Origin: Phytohabitans flavus
GTDB lineage: Bacteria; Actinomycetota; Actinomycetes; Mycobacteriales; Micromonosporaceae
Direction: 5' to 3'
Length of the DNA: 64,000 nucleotides
Assembly (NCBI RefSeq): GCF_011764545.1
Contig: NZ_AP022870.1
Span: 2,526,001-2,590,000 of the forward strand
Shown here: positions 44,136-52,704 of the stretch, in pieces
How positions within the stretch are numbered: position 1 is the stretch's first letter
How the letters are laid out: every line of letters begins with the position of its first letter
Program-made: the position numbers and the translations under genes
Notes under the pieces: generated by a model
The model's database searches: none
Seen by the model: only the letters and a program-made list of their open reading frames with translations
Told to the model about the DNA's origin: nothing

Positions 44136-45611
44136 ATGGTCAAGCTTAGACAGTTCGCGTTGGTCGTGGGGGTCGCCGCGGTGCTGGGCGTCGCGGCATG
44201 CGGGGGAGGCGGGCGCAGCGACAGCCTCGTCGCACCGGAGCCGTTGCCGGACCGGCACGGCCCGGCCACCCCGCGCACGGACCGGGACGGCGAGACGAGC
44301 GTCACGGACGATCCACAGTCGACATTCGCGATCGACGTGGACACCGCGTCGTACGGCTACGCCCGCCGGCTCATCACCGAGGGCCGCAAGCCGGATGCCA
44401 GCCAGGTACGGCCGGAGGAGTTCGTCAACTCGTTCGAACAGGACTACCCCGAGCCGAGCGGTGACGGCTTCGCGGTGCACCTCGACGGCGCGCGGTTCCC
44501 GGAGTTCCACGAGGCCGGCACCGATACCCGGCTGATGCGGGTGGGCCTGCGCACGCGCGGCGAGGACCCCACGACGCGGGAGGACGCCGCGCTGACGTTC
44601 GTGGTCGACGTCTCCGGCTCGATGGCCGAGCCCGGCCGGCTCGACCTGGTACAGGACTCCCTGCACACGCTCATCGACGAGCTGCGCCCGACCGATTCGG
44701 TGGCGATCGTGGCGTTCAGCGGCGAGGCGGAAGTGGTCACCGAGATGACCCCCGTCTCGGACGCGCGTGCCCTCCACGAAGCGGTCGACGCGCTGCGCAC
44801 GCGGAGTAGCACCAACCTCGAAGCCGGGCTTGTACTCGGGTACCAGGTGGCGCGCGAGGGCTTCCGGCCCGGCCGTACCAACCGGGTGATCGTGCTCTCC
44901 GACGGGCTGGCGAACACCGGCGACACCGACGCCGACGCGATCCTGCGGCGCGTGAGCGAGGAGGCCGGCAAGCAGATCGCGCTGCTCGGCGTCGGCGTGG
45001 GCAGCGAGTACGGCGACGCGCTCATGGAGCGGCTCGCCGACCGCGGCGACGGCTTCGTCGTGTACGTCAGCGAACGCGAGCAGGCCCGCGGGGTCTTCGT
45101 CCGCGAGCTTCCGGCCACGCTCGCGGTACGGGCACTGGACGCTAAGGTCCAGGTTACCTTCGACCCGGCAGCCGTTCGTTCGTACCGCCTGATCGGCTAC
45201 GAGAACCGCGCGATCGCCGACGAGGACTTCCGCGACGACCGGGTCGACGGCGGCGAGGTGGGCCCGGGCCACAGCGTGACCGCGCTGTACGCGGTGCGGC
45301 TCACCGCCGAGGCGGCCGGAAACGCGCGGGTGGCCCAGGTGCGGGCGCGCTGGCTGGATCCGGGCTCGCGGGACGCGGCCGAGGTGTACGAGTCCCTCAC
45401 CGTCGCCGACCTGGGCGCCCGGTTCGACGCCGCCGGGCCACGGCTGCGGATGTCTTACGCCGCCGGCTATTTCGCCGAGGCGCTGCGCGGAAGCGGTGTG
45501 GTGTCACTCGGATCGCTCGCTCCCGTGGCCCGCCGGGCCGGCGACGACACCCGCGACCCCGCAGTGGACGACCTCGCCTCGCTCATCGGTCGCGCCGCCG
45601 AGCTGGACTGA
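44136..45611 (+). CDS. vWA-domain lipoprotein (YfbK-like)
   Basis: 491 residues from the ATG at 44136 with GGGAGGGAAGGA upstream. Lipoprotein signal MVKLRQFALVVGVAAVLGVA with lipobox VAAC. An N-terminal von Willebrand domain-associated region (FAIDVDTASYGYARRLITEG; VNSFEQDYPEPSGDGF) precedes a vWA domain with an intact MIDAS (FVVDVSGSMAEPGRLDL; later TNLEAGLVLGYQVAR and VIVLSDGLANTGDTDAD). The C-terminal ~120 residues are another beta domain (GPGHSVTALYAVRLTAEAAG). It is surface-exposed and probably binds a partner through Mg2+. It follows the sigma factor by 169 bp and may or may not belong to its regulon. Confidence 0.88.
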   Translation: MVKLRQFALVVGVAAVLGVAACGGGGRSDSLVAPEPLPDRHGPATPRTDRDGETSVTDDPQSTFAIDVDTASYGYARRLITEGRKPDASQVRPEEFVNSFEQDYPEPSGDGFAVHLDGARFPEFHEAGTDTRLMRVGLRTRGEDPTTREDAALTFVVDVSGSMAEPGRLDLVQDSLHTLIDELRPTDSVAIVAFSGEAEVVTEMTPVSDARALHEAVDALRTRSSTNLEAGLVLGYQVAREGFRPGRTNRVIVLSDGLANTGDTDADAILRRVSEEAGKQIALLGVGVGSEYGDALMERLADRGDGFVVYVSEREQARGVFVRELPATLAVRALDAKVQVTFDPAAVRSYRLIGYENRAIADEDFRDDRVDGGEVGPGHSVTALYAVRLTAEAAGNARVAQVRARWLDPGSRDAAEVYESLTVADLGARFDAAGPRLRMSYAAGYFAEALRGSGVVSLGSLAPVARRAGDDTRDPAVDDLASLIGRAAELD

Positions 45612-45618
45612 GCCCGCC

Positions 45619-46062
45619 TCACCGCGCGCGGCGGGTGGCCCGCAGCAGCACGTAGGCGCCCGCCGCGAGCAGCACCAGGCCCACTCCGCCGGTGGCCAGG
45701 CCGATCCAGGCGGGCGTCTCGACCACGGTCGTGCCGCCGTTGTACCGCACGCGGACCGGCGCGCCGGGCACATACTGATCGCCGTCGAGGTCAAGCTGGG
45801 CGGTGCGGGTGTGCTCACCGTCCATCCAGGACACTTCACACCGCTGCCGGTACGTCCGGGTGCCCGACGTCCCGGTGCGGTTCGAGACGGTGGTGCACGA
45901 CTGTACGGTGCCCGTGGCCGACGGCCACGTCTGGCTGGCGGTCAGCGTCGCGCCGACGATGGCCGCGACGACGCCGACCAGGATCACCAGGATGCCGGCG
46001 GCGACGCGGAACAGCCGGATCCGCCGTGCGACGCGGGCCGCCGGCGATAGCGGGTCGCTCAT
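45619..46062 (-). CDS. DUF3592-like membrane protein
   Basis: 147 residues from the ATG at 46062 (15 residues upstream are ignored). Two membrane helices: RLFRVAAGILVILVGVVAAI near the N-terminus and IGLATGGVGLVLLAAGAYVL at the C-terminus. Between them lies an extracytoplasmic beta domain (WPSATGTVQSCTTVSNRTGT; DGDQYVPGAPVRVRYN) with two Cys. This topology fits DUF3592 proteins of unknown function. It converges on the vWA lipoprotein gene with 7 bp between stops. Confidence 0.75.
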   Translation of the reverse strand: MSDPLSPAARVARRIRLFRVAAGILVILVGVVAAIVGATLTASQTWPSATGTVQSCTTVSNRTGTSGTRTYRQRCEVSWMDGEHTRTAQLDLDGDQYVPGAPVRVRYNGGTTVVETPAWIGLATGGVGLVLLAAGAYVLLRATRRAR

Positions 46063-46256
46063 GATCCGAGACCCTAGGGCCGGGACGTGGGTGGCCGGAT
46101 CCGACATCCGGCCCGCACTCGCTGGACCGTCGGCGCAGGTCCGCGACCGCTATCGACCGGCGAGTAGCGGCGCGCCGTCACCGTTCTGCGTTGTCAGCCC
46201 CGGTTGGGCCGGACCGCCGCCGTCGCGGGCCCGTGCCCGCGCATAGGGTGGGCGGC

Positions 46257-46997
46257 ATGTTGCCCCACAGCCTCACCGTCCCGCGCGATACAAGTGCGGC
46301 GCTACTCACGTACTGCGACGACGCTACCGGCGAGCGCACCACCCTCACCGCGGTGGAACTGGGCGAGTGGGCGGCCCGCACGGCCGCGCTCCTGACCGAG
46401 GGCCGCCTGGTGGCGGGCGACCGCGCGGCCGTGCTGCTGCCGCCGCACTGGCAGACCGCCGCGGTGCTGCTCGGGGCCTGGTCGATCGGCGTCACCGTCT
46501 CGTACCGTTCGTGGGCGACCGCGGGTCTGCCGGCGGTGGGGCCGGGCGAGTACGAGCCGTTCGACGCGGTGTTCGTCTCCCGGCAGCGCCTCGACAGCTG
46601 GCTGGAGCGGGTGCCCGAGGCACGGCACCGCTTCGTGCACGACCTCGCACCCGGCGCGGCCGACGAAGTGCCCGAGGGCTACCTCGACTACATCTCCGAG
46701 GCCAGCCGCCACTCCGGCGACGTGCCGGCCCGCCAGGCGGTGCGGTACACCGACCCGGCCAGCCCGGACGGCACCACCTACCGCCAGTGGGGCGGCCTGG
46801 CCGCCGAAATCGCCACGACGCTCGGCCTCGCCCCGGGCGACCGCGTGCTGGTCGACGCCGACGCCGCGCATGTCCAGCCGGTCACCTGGCTACTCGCGCC
46901 GCTCGCGGCCGGCGCGTCGATCCTGGTCTGCGCCAACCTCGACCGCGACGAACTGGACCGGCGGGTCGCCGCCGAGGGCATCACCCACGTCCTCTGA
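46257..46997 (+). CDS. TIGR03089-family protein (truncated acyl-adenylate-ligase-like)
   Basis: 246 residues from the ATG at 46257. Actinobacterial TIGR03089 protein resembling the N-terminal part of AMP-forming ligases (LTYCDDATGERTTLTAVELG; AVLLPPHWQTAAVLLGAWSI). It lacks the C-terminal ATP/adenylation motifs, so it is unlikely to activate a substrate itself. It ends GITHVL. Family function is unknown. It converges on the aminotransferase gene. The 114-bp gap carries a 22-bp imperfect direct repeat (GCGCGGCGGTC(A/G)CC). Confidence 0.8.
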   Translation: MLPHSLTVPRDTSAALLTYCDDATGERTTLTAVELGEWAARTAALLTEGRLVAGDRAAVLLPPHWQTAAVLLGAWSIGVTVSYRSWATAGLPAVGPGEYEPFDAVFVSRQRLDSWLERVPEARHRFVHDLAPGAADEVPEGYLDYISEASRHSGDVPARQAVRYTDPASPDGTTYRQWGGLAAEIATTLGLAPGDRVLVDADAAHVQPVTWLLAPLAAGASILVCANLDRDELDRRVAAEGITHVL

Positions 46998-47111
46998 CGC
47001 GCACCCCGGCTCGCCCAGCGGCGGTCCGTTCAAGCGGAGCCGGCGCGGCGGTCACCCTCGGCCGATCGGCTCACCCGCGCGGCGGTCGCCGTCGGCCGGC
47101 GCGGCCCCGAC

Positions 47112-48464
47112 TCAGCCGGCAAGCTCGCCCAGCGCGGCGGTGAAGATGTCGTGGTGCCGGGCCACGTCGTCGTGTGTCGTCTGTGGACAGGCCAGGGCCA
47201 TGTTGTGGAACGGGGTGAGCAGGACTCCCCGGTTGGCCAGGTAGGCGTGCAGGTAGTCCTCCAGCTCCGCGTCGGCGTGCGCGGCCGACTCGCCACCGCT
47301 GCGGGGCGCGGGGGAGGCGAAGCGGTACTCCACGCGGGCGCCGAGCTGGCTGACCGACCACGGCAGCCCGTACCCCTCGATGATTTTCCGGGCTCCGGTG
47401 GCGAACCCGGTCGCCACCTCGACCATGCCCGCGAACGCCGCGTCGGTCAGCACCTCGCCCAGCGTCGCGCGGGCGGCGGTGAGGGAGAGCGGGTTGCCGG
47501 CGAGCGTGCCGCCCACGCCGCCCATGTCGACGAGGTCGAGGTCTGAGCGGCCACTCAGCGCGGCGGCGAGTTCCTCGGTGAGGCCGTACGCACCGATCGG
47601 GATGCCGCCCCCGATCGCCTTGCCGATAGTGACGACATCGGGCTGGAGGTCCCAAGCTGCGGTGGCGCCGCCCGGCCCGGCGGAGAACGTGTGCGTCTCG
47701 TCGTTGACGAGATACGTGCCGTGCTGGCGGGTCAGCTCGCGGACGCCAGCGAGATAGCCGGGCTCGGGTAGCACGATGCCGATGTTCGTGAGCGCGGGCT
47801 CCATCAGCACCGCGGCCACGTCGCCGTGGGCCAGCTCCCGCGCCAGGCCGTCGAGGTCGTTGTATTCGGCGACTCGGCTGGTCTCCGTCACGTCGTACGG
47901 GGCGCCCACGTTGCCTTCACGGCTTTGCGCCTGCCCGTCCGGCCCGACCACGATGAGCGACTCGTCGACCGAGCCGTGGTAGCAGTAGCTGTTCACGAGG
48001 ATGCGCGGGCGGCCGGTCACCGCGCGCAGCAGGCGGATCGCCCACCGGTTGGCGTCCGTCGCGGTCAACGTGAAACTCCACTGTGGAACTCCGAAGCGCC
48101 GCGCCAGCTCGGCGCCGACCACGTCCGCTTCCTCGGTGGGCAGCATCGTGGCCAGTCCACCCCGCTCGGCCAGCCGCCGGGTGACCGCCTCGACCACCGG
48201 CGCGGGCGCGTGGCCGGCCATCGCGCCCGTGTCGCCTAGGCAGAAGTCGACGTACTCGTGTCCGTCCACATCGGTCACCCGCGCGCCGTACGCGGTCTCG
48301 AAGTAGATAGGGAAGCCGGCCGCGGTCTTGTTCATCCAGGTCATCGGCACGCGGCCGAAGAGGTGCCGGGCACGCTCGTACGCGGCGGCGGAGCGGGGAT
48401 GCAGGTCCGCGTAGGCCGCGCGCTCGCGGGCCAGCAAGGCGGTCAGTCGGCTGCGATCGAACAT
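47112..48464 (-). CDS. class III PLP-dependent aminotransferase
   Basis: 450 residues, ATG at 48464. Fold-type I transaminase of the glutamate-1-semialdehyde-aminomutase-like group: DVDGHEYVDFCLGDTGAMAG, cofactor segment TATDANRWAIRLLRAVTGRP, YCYHGSVDESLIV, VNDETHTFSAGPGG, and the Schiff-base Lys in VVTIGKAIGGGIPIGAYG. It is probably not HemL itself: the N-terminal ~40 residues and VGGTLAGNPLS segment match the larger amino-acid or amine aminotransferase relatives. The substrate is unknown. Monocistronic as far as can be seen. Confidence 0.85.
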   Translation of the reverse strand: MFDRSRLTALLARERAAYADLHPRSAAAYERARHLFGRVPMTWMNKTAAGFPIYFETAYGARVTDVDGHEYVDFCLGDTGAMAGHAPAPVVEAVTRRLAERGGLATMLPTEEADVVGAELARRFGVPQWSFTLTATDANRWAIRLLRAVTGRPRILVNSYCYHGSVDESLIVVGPDGQAQSREGNVGAPYDVTETSRVAEYNDLDGLARELAHGDVAAVLMEPALTNIGIVLPEPGYLAGVRELTRQHGTYLVNDETHTFSAGPGGATAAWDLQPDVVTIGKAIGGGIPIGAYGLTEELAAALSGRSDLDLVDMGGVGGTLAGNPLSLTAARATLGEVLTDAAFAGMVEVATGFATGARKIIEGYGLPWSVSQLGARVEYRFASPAPRSGGESAAHADAELEDYLHAYLANRGVLLTPFHNMALACPQTTHDDVARHHDIFTAALGELAG

Positions 48465-48582
48465 CCGGAACGCTCCTCACCTGGGCTTTCACCGCAGCCT
48501 AACTGGGCATCCCGATTACTCACGACAGCGGCGCCCGCGGCTCCTACCCTTTCGGCAGGCCTTTCCGGAAGGAGTCACCCAC

Positions 48583-48741
48583 ATGTCCGCACGCCTCAGG
48601 CTGCGCCGGCTCGCCGTCGCGTCCACAGCACTCGCCGGGGCGGCGCTGATCGCCGTCGTCTCCGGCGGCGCGCAGATGCTCTCCACCGCCGCGACCGCCA
48701 TCGAGTACGGCTTGATCGCCGCCCTCATCGCGGTGGCCTGA
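48583..48741 (+). CDS. orphan Flp/Fap-type pilin, C-terminally short
   Basis: 52-residue gene, ATG at 48583 with AAGGAG upstream. N-terminus: basic then hydrophobic (LRLRRLAVASTALAGAALIA). Then ATAIEYGLIAALIAVA, the highly conserved core of Flp/TadA-exported type IVb pilins, where the Glu is the fifth residue of the mature pilin. The protein stops right after this core, while ordinary Flp pilins continue for another 10-20 residues, and the leader is longer than usual. No tad/rcp genes are in the window. It may be a minor pilin or a degenerate copy. Confidence 0.65.
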   Translation: MSARLRLRRLAVASTALAGAALIAVVSGGAQMLSTAATAIEYGLIAALIAVA

Positions 48742-48748
48742 ATCCGTC

Positions 48749-49315
48749 CTATCCCCTCGGCGACAGCGGCCGGGCCCACCGCGGGTCCCGGCCGCTCAGC
48801 CCGAGCGCACGGTCCAGCAGCGCCGCGTCCCGCGCCACCGGTACCGGGGCCGCGAAGATGCCCATCTGCCGGCCCTGCTCGCCGGTCTCCAGCACGAAGC
48901 GGTAGGTCAACTCGGCCACTTCCGGGTCGCACCGGTACTCCTGTCCGGTCGCGCGGGCCAGGTCCCACCCGTGGAGCACCGCGTCGCTGACCAGCATCGC
49001 CGCCACCACCGACGCCGGCATCTCCGCCTCGCCCACCCGCGCCATCCCCGCCCACTCGGCCGGTACCGCGGGCGCGGCCAGCGACTCGAACCGGTCGGCC
49101 CACCCGTCCGCCATCAGCTCCCGCCCCCACAACTCGCCCGGCACCGGCTCGCCCCGCCCGGCCAGGCTGAGCGCGGTGGCCACCTGGAGCAGGTGGTTGG
49201 CGAGCGTCTGTACGTCCCAGTCCCGGCACGGCGTCGGCAGCCCGAGCTGGTCCGGCTTCACACCCCGCATCACGGCCGCCGTCTCGGTGATCGCTTTCTC
49301 CAGTACATCGCGCAT
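48749..49315 (-). CDS. TIGR03086-family metal-binding protein (DinB/maleylpyruvate-isomerase-like)
   Basis: 188 residues, ATG at 49315. N-terminal mycothiol-dependent maleylpyruvate isomerase fold with the metal-binding triad: LGLPTPCRDWDVQTLANHLL (first His) and AAMLVSDAVLHGWDLARATG (second His), followed by the family's C-terminal ADPRWARP-like end (GRDPRWARPLSPRG). Family members are four-helix bundles binding a divalent metal, and some are mycothiol transferases. Substrate unknown. It is divergent from the AraC-type gene. Confidence 0.85.
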   Translation of the reverse strand: MRDVLEKAITETAAVMRGVKPDQLGLPTPCRDWDVQTLANHLLQVATALSLAGRGEPVPGELWGRELMADGWADRFESLAAPAVPAEWAGMARVGEAEMPASVVAAMLVSDAVLHGWDLARATGQEYRCDPEVAELTYRFVLETGEQGRQMGIFAAPVPVARDAALLDRALGLSGRDPRWARPLSPRG

Positions 49316-49381
49316 TGGCGAAGGCTAGACGCGGCCGTGCGGCACCGTCTTGAAGAAACGCGACGCTGCTACCGTGCCGGT

Positions 49382-50158
49382 ATGCCGGCGATCCTGCACC
49401 CCGGCGCGGGGCTGCGAAAGTTCCGGTTCAGCACGCCCGAGGCCGCGCCGGCGCTGCGCCCGTTCGTCGCGCATTACTGGGTCGTGAGCTGGGACCTGCG
49501 CGGCGAGGAGCCGTACGAGCAGCACGTTCTCCCGTACCCCGCCGTCAACGTCACCTTCACCGCCGGCCGCTGCCGCGTCGCCGGAGTACCGCGCGGCCGC
49601 TTCTCCGAGGTGCTGCACGGCGTAGGTCGCGTGTTCGGCGCCCGCTTCCTCCCCGGCGGGTTCCGCCCGTTCCTCGACGCGCCGGTCTCGTCGATCACCG
49701 GCCGCTTCCTCCCGGTCGAGGCCGTCTTCGGCCCGGACGCGCGCGACCTCGCGGACGCCATCCGCGCCGCCGGCGACGATGCCGCCGCCACACTCATGGA
49801 CGATTTCCTGGGTACCCGCGCCCCGCGCGAACCCGACCCCGCCGCCGAACTTGTCGCCGAAGTAGTGGCCCGAGTCGCGGCCGAGCCCGGCATCACCCGG
49901 GTCGACGACCTGGCGAGCGAGTTCGGTGTGGGGATGCGGCAGCTCCAGCGGCTCTTCTCGGAGTACGTCGGCGTCGGCCCCAAGTGGGTCATCCGCCGCC
50001 ACCGGCTACACGAGGCCGCGGCCCGGGCCACGTCTGGCGCTACCCTCGACCTGGTAGCGCTCGCGGCTGAGCTCGGCTACAGCGACCAGGCGCACCTCAC
50101 CCGCGACTTCGCCAGCCTGGTCGGCCTGCCGCCATCCCGCTACGCGAGGGCCCAGTGA
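49382..50158 (+). CDS. AraC-family transcriptional regulator
   Basis: 258 residues from the ATG at 49382. The N-terminal DUF6597-like sensor domain (residues 1-140: LRPFVAHYWVVSWDLRG; VTFTAGRCRVAGVPRGRFSE; GVGRVFGARFLPGGFRPF) is followed by a C-terminal AraC double helix-turn-helix (GITRVDDLASEFGVGMRQLQ; VGPKWVIRRHRLHEAA; LVALAAELGYSDQAHLTRDF). Its target is probably itself or the divergent TIGR03086 gene, which starts 66 bp away. Confidence 0.88.
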   Translation: MPAILHPGAGLRKFRFSTPEAAPALRPFVAHYWVVSWDLRGEEPYEQHVLPYPAVNVTFTAGRCRVAGVPRGRFSEVLHGVGRVFGARFLPGGFRPFLDAPVSSITGRFLPVEAVFGPDARDLADAIRAAGDDAAATLMDDFLGTRAPREPDPAAELVAEVVARVAAEPGITRVDDLASEFGVGMRQLQRLFSEYVGVGPKWVIRRHRLHEAAARATSGATLDLVALAAELGYSDQAHLTRDFASLVGLPPSRYARAQ

Positions 50159-50285
50159 GTCCCCAGCTGCGCTGGCGGTGGCTCCAGCCCGGCGTGTCCG
50201 GGCCCGGCTTGGTCGGTGGCGCCGGGGGCCGCGCGCGGTGGGCCGGGCGGCATAATGGCGACGATTCGGAGGTACCGCCAGCAAC

Positions 50286-51065
50286 ATGATCATCCTGATG
50301 CACAGCTCCAAGACCATGCGTCCGCCCACGTCCGGGCTCGCACCGACCGGCACGCCGGCCCTGCTCGACCGGGCGGAGGAGCTCGTCGCGCACCTGCGGG
50401 CCCACTCGCCGAGCGAGCTGGCCCGGGTCATGAAGGTCTCCGACGACCTCGCCGCCAAGGTGCGCGACCTGCATGATGAGTGGAGCACCAAGCCCGACCG
50501 CCAGGCGCCCGCGGCCGCCACCTTCGTGGGCGACATCTACAGCGGGCTTCAGGTCGACACCTTCAGCGCGGCCGACCGCGCGTACGCGGACCGGCACCTG
50601 CGCATCCTCTCCGGCCTTTACGGCATCCTGCGCCCCTTCGACGGCATCAGCCCGTACCGGCTGGAGATGGGCTACCGCCTCCAGCCCGGGCGGCACTCGA
50701 ACCTGTACGCGTTCTGGGGCACCGCGATCGCCGAGCAGCTGCCGGCGAAGGGGCGGATCGTCAACCTCGCGGCGAACGAGTACAGCCGCACCGTCCTGCC
50801 GCACGTCGACGCCGCCCGCGTGGTCACTCCTCGCTTCCTGACCGTGGACGCGGCCTCTGGCGAGGCGAAGTTCGTGGTCGTCCACGCGAAGATCGCGCGA
50901 GGTGCCTTCGCGCGGTGGCTCGTGACCGGGCGGGTCAAGGAGGGCGCGATCCGGGAGTTCGCGGAGATCGGCTACCGGTACGACGAGGCGCTCAGCACGC
51001 CGGCCGAGCCCGCATTCGTATGCGAGGAGTTCGGCGGCAAGGGCCTGTCGGTCCGCCTGACCTGA
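50286..51065 (+). CDS. yaaA: YaaA-family peroxide stress protein
   Basis: 259 residues. YaaA/DUF328 features: MIILMHSSKTMRPP at the N-terminus, ATFVGDIYSGLQVDTFSAAD, LRILSGLYGILRPFDGISPY (the core RILSGLYGxLRPxDxxxPYRLEMG), NLYAFWGTAI, IVNLAANEYSRTV, and the terminal VCEEFGGKG. YaaA binds DNA and lowers free iron during hydrogen-peroxide stress in E. coli; the same role is assumed here. A -10-like CATAAT lies about 35 bp upstream. The gene ends just before the truncated regulator scar. Confidence 0.9.
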   Translation: MIILMHSSKTMRPPTSGLAPTGTPALLDRAEELVAHLRAHSPSELARVMKVSDDLAAKVRDLHDEWSTKPDRQAPAAATFVGDIYSGLQVDTFSAADRAYADRHLRILSGLYGILRPFDGISPYRLEMGYRLQPGRHSNLYAFWGTAIAEQLPAKGRIVNLAANEYSRTVLPHVDAARVVTPRFLTVDAASGEAKFVVVHAKIARGAFARWLVTGRVKEGAIREFAEIGYRYDEALSTPAEPAFVCEEFGGKGLSVRLT

Positions 51066-51118
51066 TCTCGTCTACCTCCACGTGTGGACGCCGATCTCCA
51101 CCGCGGTGGGCGCGTAGG

Positions 51119-51418
51119 TCAACCCCGCAGGTACGCCAGCACTGCCCGCACCCGGCGGTGGTCGTCCTCCGCGGGCGGCAGGTCGAGCTTGGCGAGCAGG
51201 CTGCTGATGTGCTTGGCTACCGCCGCCTCGGTGACGAAGAGCGCGCGGGCGATCGCCGTGTTGGAACGCCCCTCCGCCATCAGCGCCAGCACCTCGCGCT
51301 CTCGCGGCGACAGGCGGGCGAGCGGGTCGCGGCGGTCCCTGATCAGCTGCCGCACCACCTCCGGGTCGACCACAGTGTGGCCGCTGGCAACCCGGTCGAG
51401 CGCCTCGACGAAGTCCAC
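51119..51418 (-). pseudogene. truncated NarL/LuxR-type response regulator (C-terminal part only)
   Basis: About 99 residues. Starts inside what should be the end of a receiver domain (DFVEALDRVASGHTVVDPEV) and continues through a complete LuxR-type helix-turn-helix (ARLSPREREVLALMAEGRSN, TEAAVAKHISSLLAKLDLPP). The N-terminal receiver with its phospho-acceptor Asp is absent; at about 51420 the sequence switches to an oppositely oriented permease fragment. The GTG at 51418 is probably not a real start. Remnant of a two-component system. Confidence 0.75.
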
Positions 51419-51420
51419 GA

Positions 51421-51563
51421 TGTCGCCGGTCCTCGAACGCCTGCCGTGGGGCTTCCTCGCCCTGTATCTGGCGGTCGGCGCCGCGGTCGGCGTGCTCGCC
51501 GCCCTACTGCCGGCGGTTCGCGCGTCCAGGGTCGACGTTCTGCGGGCGATCTCCTATGAGTGA
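51421..51563 (+). pseudogene. C-terminal fragment of an FtsX-like ABC transporter permease
   Basis: About 47 residues: LERLPWGFLALYLAVGAAVG, then VLAALLPAVRASRVDVLRAI and SYE before the stop. This is the last membrane helix and the conserved PAxRAxRxxxLxA(I/L) tail of MacB/FtsX-type permeases. Everything upstream is missing. It abuts the truncated response regulator in divergent orientation, so a rearrangement removed both 5' parts. Confidence 0.7.
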
Positions 51564-51591
51564 CCGGAGCACGGCGCCGGAGCCGGCGCGG

Positions 51592-52701
51592 TCAGGGCTT
51601 CGGCGGGTGCGGCCGCAGCCGCCCGGCCGGGGGAGCGGCGAGCACCCGGGCCCAGAGCGACTCGTAGCGTGCCGCCATCCGATCCGCCGTGAATGCGGCC
51701 AGTGTCCGCTTCCGGGCCCGCTGGCCGAGCTGCTCCCGGGCGGCTGGATCGGAGGCAAGCCGGCTGATCGCCTTGGCGAGCGCGGCGCTGTCGCCGACCG
51801 GTACGAGGCGCCCACACCGGCCACCGTCGAGGAGTTCGGGCACGCCACCGGTGGCGCTCGCGACGCACGGCAGACCGTGCCCCATGGCCTCGATGAGGGC
51901 GAGCCCGAGCGTCTCGTAGCGGGACGGCTGACAGTAGATGTCCACGTCCCGGAGCTGTTCACTGACCTGGTCGGTCCAGCCGGTCAGCTCCACCCGGTCC
52001 GCGACACCGAGGCTCGTGGCCCGGGCCCGCAGCGCGGCCTCCTCGGCGCCCGCGCCGACCAGCCTGGCCCGCATCCCCGGCAGCCGGGGCAGCGCGTCGA
52101 TCAGCACGTCCTGCCCCTTCACCGCGTCGAGCCGCCCGACGCAGCCGATCACGATCTCCCCGTTCGGGCGGCTCGCGGGTGCCGGACCCACCACTGTGGA
52201 CTCCGCGATCGGCACGCCGTTGTGGATCACCTGGACCGAGCCACGGCCCAGGGCGTAGAAGTCCTCGACGCGCTTGGCGCCGTTCGCACTGACCGCGACG
52301 TTCCCGTCCAGCCGGAGCGCGAGCGCACGCGTGCGCAGCAGGAGCGCCAGGTCCACGGTGCGCGCGGCCATGTGCTGCACGGCGACCACCCGTGGCCGCC
52401 GCAGCGCGAGCGCCGTACCGAGCATCGTTGGCGACGCCCACGGCACCTCAAGGTTCGCCTGTACCAGGTCCGGGCGCACCCGCCGCAGCAGGCGTACGTG
52501 GGCCAGGGCCCCGGCCGCGGTCACGTGGCATGGCGTGCCGGGCGAATGCCCGGCCAGCCACCGCACCACTGGCTCGTCGGTGCCGGCAACGTGTACCTCG
52601 TACGTGTCGCCGAGCCCTCCGACGAGGTTGCCCAGCGCGACCTCCGCGCCGCCGATCGCGTCGACGCTGGTGTAGAGCAGGACCCGTGGCCGCCCGGCCA
52701 C
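51592..52701 (-). CDS. GT4-family glycosyltransferase
   Basis: 369 residues, GTG start at 52701. GT-B fold of the GT4 family: N-terminal VLLYTSVDAIGGAEVALGNL, linker HNGVPIAES, then GCVGRLDAVKGQDVLIDALP, ELTGWTDQVSEQL, and the nucleotide-sugar-binding PSRYETLGLALIEAMGHGLP with the E-x7-E motif (ETLGLALIE). It transfers a sugar from a nucleotide donor to an unknown acceptor, possibly a surface glycan or lipid. It starts 3 bp after the preceding small gene, in one operon. Confidence 0.88.
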   Translation of the reverse strand: MAGRPRVLLYTSVDAIGGAEVALGNLVGGLGDTYEVHVAGTDEPVVRWLAGHSPGTPCHVTAAGALAHVRLLRRVRPDLVQANLEVPWASPTMLGTALALRRPRVVAVQHMAARTVDLALLLRTRALALRLDGNVAVSANGAKRVEDFYALGRGSVQVIHNGVPIAESTVVGPAPASRPNGEIVIGCVGRLDAVKGQDVLIDALPRLPGMRARLVGAGAEEAALRARATSLGVADRVELTGWTDQVSEQLRDVDIYCQPSRYETLGLALIEAMGHGLPCVASATGGVPELLDGGRCGRLVPVGDSAALAKAISRLASDPAAREQLGQRARKRTLAAFTADRMAARYESLWARVLAAPPAGRLRPHPPKP

Positions 52702-52704
52702 GCG

